Shown here piece by piece: positions 42,961 through 44,935 of a stretch of DNA of 44,935 nt. The notes below the pieces were generated by a model, which ran no database searches, had not been told where the DNA came from, and saw only the letters and a program-made list of their open reading frames with translations. The position numbers were made by a program, and so were the translations under genes. Every line of letters starts with the position of its first letter. Within the stretch, counting starts at the first letter, position 1. Origin of the DNA: Burkholderia sp. Ac-20379 (GTDB lineage: Bacteria > Pseudomonadota > Gammaproteobacteria > Burkholderiales > Burkholderiaceae); assembly GCF_017104645.1 (NCBI RefSeq), contig NZ_JAAGPF010000021.1, positions 1-44,935 on the forward strand, in the 5' to 3' direction.

Positions 42961-43869
42961 ATGACCGAATCCCTGCCGGGCGCGCAGCCCGGATCCCAGA
43001 TCCTCGATATCGAATCGGCCGACTGGCACGGGCAGCAGTTGTCCCTGCCGCGCGAGCAATTGCTGGCGGCGGTCGAAACCGGCAAGGTGCTGTACTTCCC
43101 GAACCTGCGCTTCGCCATCGAGGGCGGCGAGGAAGCGCTGCTCGATCCGGCGCTGGCCGATCCGCAGCGCAAGAACATCAGCCTCGCGCCGAACGGCGGC
43201 GCGATCGCCGGCGTGCTCGGCGACGCCGTCACGCAATCGGCCGTGCGCGCGCTGGTGGCGCGTTATCAGCAGCAGGCCGCCTCGCTCGTCGACGGCCTGT
43301 TTCCCGAATATCGCGGCAAGATGCGCGTCGCGCCCACCAGCCTGCGGCTGCGTCAGGTCGAAACGCGTGAAACCTCGTGGCGCAAGGACGACAGCCGGCT
43401 GCACGTCGACGCGTTCCCGTCGCGGCCCAACTACGGCGAGCGCATCCTGCGCGTGTTCACGAACGTGAACCCGAACGGCGCGCCGCGCGTGTGGCGCGTC
43501 GGCGAGCCGTTCGAGGACGTCGCCAAGCGCTTCCTGCCGTCGATCCGCCCGCAACTGCCCGGCGCGGCGTGGCTGCTGAACCTGCTGCACGTCACGAAAT
43601 CGAAGCGCAGCGCCTACGACCATCTGATGCTGCATCTGCACGACGCGATGAAGGCCGACCTCGGCTATCAGCAGGATTGCCCGCAGCAAACCATGCCGTT
43701 CCCGCCGGGCAGCGTCTGGATCTGCTTCTCGGATCAGACGTCCCACGCGGTGATGTCGGGGCAGTTCATGATGGAACAAACGTTTTTCCTGCCGGTCGGC
43801 GCGATGGCGCGGCCGGAATGCGCACCGCTCGGCATTCTCGAGCGGCTGCAGCAGCGCGCGCTCGTCTGA
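42961..43869 (+). CDS. kdoO: Kdo 3-hydroxylase (Fe(II)/2-oxoglutarate-dependent)
   Basis: The 302-residue product matches the KdoO family described in Burkholderia and Yersinia, which hydroxylates the outer Kdo of lipid A-Kdo2 to give Ko. The iron-binding HxD is in RLHVDAFPSRP (HVD) and the distal His probably in TSHAVMSGQF; a conserved RVFTNVNPNGAPRVW lies between them. There is no signal peptide, in keeping with a cytoplasmic-side enzyme. Position between waaC and waaA supports the call. Confidence 0.88.
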   Translation: MTESLPGAQPGSQILDIESADWHGQQLSLPREQLLAAVETGKVLYFPNLRFAIEGGEEALLDPALADPQRKNISLAPNGGAIAGVLGDAVTQSAVRALVARYQQQAASLVDGLFPEYRGKMRVAPTSLRLRQVETRETSWRKDDSRLHVDAFPSRPNYGERILRVFTNVNPNGAPRVWRVGEPFEDVAKRFLPSIRPQLPGAAWLLNLLHVTKSKRSAYDHLMLHLHDAMKADLGYQQDCPQQTMPFPPGSVWICFSDQTSHAVMSGQFMMEQTFFLPVGAMARPECAPLGILERLQQRALV

Positions 43870-43906
43870 GCAGCCGCGCACGGTTCGGAGCAATCACGGT
43901 GGTGTC

Positions 43907-44935
43907 ATGTTGAGAGCGGTGTATCGCGCGCTTTGGTGGATCGTCGCGCCCATCGCGGTGCTGCGTCTGGTTGGGCGTTCGCGCCGCGAGCGCGGCTATC
44001 GCGAGCATATCGGCGAGCGGTTCGGTCGGATCGCGCCGGCCATGCGCGCGTTGCGCGGCCCGGACGATCCGGCGCCGCTGATCTGGGTGCATGCGGTGTC
44101 GGTCGGCGAGACGCGCGCGGCGCAGCCGCTGATCGACGCGCTGCTGGCGGCGCGGCCCGACGCGAAGCTGCTGATCACGCACATGACGCCGAGCGGCCGC
44201 GCCACCGGCGAGCAACTGTTCGGCGCGCGCGTGCTGCGCTGCTATCTGCCGTACGACATGCCGCATCTGGTGCGCCGCTTCCTGCGCGCCTGGCGGCCCA
44301 CGCTCGGCCTCGTGATGGAAACCGAGGTGTGGCCCACGCTGATCGACGAATGCCGGCGCGCCGACGTGCCGCTCGTGCTGACCAACGGCCGCATGTCGGC
44401 GCGTTCGTTCCGGCGCGCCTCGCGCTTCGGTTCGGCCGTGCGCGAGGTGTTCGGCGGGTTCTCGCGCGTGCTCGCGCAAAGCCCGTCCGATGCCGAGCGC
44501 CTGAGCGCGCTCGGCGCGCGCAACGTGGCGGTGCTCGGCAATCTCAAGTTCGACATGACCACGCCGCCCGAACTGGCTGCGCGCGGCCATGCATGGCGCG
44601 ACGCGATCGGCGCGCGGCCGGTGTGGGTGGCGGCCAGCACGCGCGAGGGCGAGGAGGCGCTGGTGCTGCGCGCGTTCGCGGCCATGACCACGCCGGGCGC
44701 GCTGCTGATGCTGGTGCCGCGTCATCCGCAGCGTTTCGACGAAGTGGCCGCGCTGGCCGAGCGCGAGGGGCACGCGGTGGCGCGCCGTTCGGCGCTGTGG
44801 TCGCCCGGCGCGGCGGCCGCGGCCAGCGGAGCGAGCGAGCAGGTTCCGGGCGAGGTCACGGTGCTGCTCGGCGAGTCGACGGGCGCGCGGGGCGCGGTGT
44901 ACGCGGCCGCCGACCCTGCGTTCAGCGTCGGACGC
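43907..44935 (+). CDS. waaA: Kdo transferase WaaA, 3' end outside window
   Basis: ATG 43907 opens 343 codons that run to the window end without a stop; WaaA is normally about 420-430 residues. An N-terminal membrane anchor (MLRAVYRALWWIVAPIAVL) is followed by YREHIGERFG with the catalytic Glu region, WVHAVSVGETRAAQPL, LITHMTPSGRAT, LVMETEVWPTLI, LGNLKFDM, and LVPRHPQRFDEV. The enzyme adds Kdo to lipid A precursor. The last visible stretch reads GESTGARGAVYAAADPAF, where the family normally has a GDT-x-GEM/L type motif; the change is codon-for-codon with no indel. Confidence 0.92.
   Translation, partial: MLRAVYRALWWIVAPIAVLRLVGRSRRERGYREHIGERFGRIAPAMRALRGPDDPAPLIWVHAVSVGETRAAQPLIDALLAARPDAKLLITHMTPSGRATGEQLFGARVLRCYLPYDMPHLVRRFLRAWRPTLGLVMETEVWPTLIDECRRADVPLVLTNGRMSARSFRRASRFGSAVREVFGGFSRVLAQSPSDAERLSALGARNVAVLGNLKFDMTTPPELAARGHAWRDAIGARPVWVAASTREGEEALVLRAFAAMTTPGALLMLVPRHPQRFDEVAALAEREGHAVARRSALWSPGAAAAASGASEQVPGEVTVLLGESTGARGAVYAAADPAFSVGR

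Noticed and set aside
40188-43232. 1014-residue open frame on the minus strand
   Set aside because: It covers manB and waaC on the opposite strand; its Arg/His/Ala-rich product matches no family. Long antisense frames are common in GC-rich DNA.
1-44935. tRNA, rRNA, insertion sequences, integrase or attachment sites
   Set aside because: None was recognised on either strand despite the island-like O-antigen region.

Overview
The window is a GC-rich chromosomal segment whose gene content and order (rmlBACD beside apaH, an ABC-exported O-antigen locus, wbiG/wbiH/wbiI-type genes, a GalE-GT-GT-flippase block, then manB-waaC-kdoO-waaA) are typical of Burkholderia. Species cannot be fixed from the sequence alone. 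Both ends cut genes: an XdhC-family gene at the left and waaA at the right. I see no tRNA, rRNA, CRISPR array, transposase or phage gene.

Left part (1-12435), mostly housekeeping. After xdhC and a small unknown gene comes mntH. Next is a compact metal-related block: a Zur-type Fur protein with a Zur-box-like palindrome in front of it, then three overlapping genes for a QueD-like enzyme, a gamma-carbonic anhydrase and a dihydroorotase paralogue. It looks like a zinc-starvation back-up set. A 5' fragment of an FAD oxidoreductase gene follows. Then comes algH(yqgE)-ruvX-pyrR-pyrB-pyrX-plsC, in which pyrX is a dihydroorotase homologue that has lost its metal-binding HxH. apaH faces back towards plsC across a shared hairpin.

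Centre (12806-34320), LPS O-antigen. rmlBACD makes dTDP-L-rhamnose and is followed by a rhamnosyltransferase-like gene. A block on the minus strand holds wzm, wzt and a 646-aa tandem glycosyltransferase. On the plus strand there is a second wzt, a 1113-aa protein (methyltransferase, 21-residue-repeat coiled coil, GT2-like remnant, GT4), a GT4, an O-acetyltransferase, two GT2 enzymes, and the wbiG-wbiH-wbiI trio that probably makes and loads the first amino sugar. The ATPase domains of the two Wzt proteins carry a 49-residue identical stretch in inverted orientation around the only wzm, while their C-terminal (glycan-recognition) domains differ. With the coiled-coil methyltransferase this resembles a WbdD-type chain terminator and length ruler coupled to Wzt recognition, with possible re-assortment of the recognition domain by inversion.

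Right part (34363-44935). A bidirectional terminator ends the O-antigen genes. Minus-strand genes ogcX-ogcE-ogcB-ogcI(galE)-ogcA match the Burkholderia O-linked protein glycosylation cluster, which would explain a flippase with no Wzy polymerase. On the plus strand manB, waaC (heptosyltransferase I), kdoO (Kdo 3-hydroxylase) and waaA (Kdo transferase, cut by the window end) build the LPS core.

All function calls come from reading motifs and context; no database search was run. Promoters are judged by eye.
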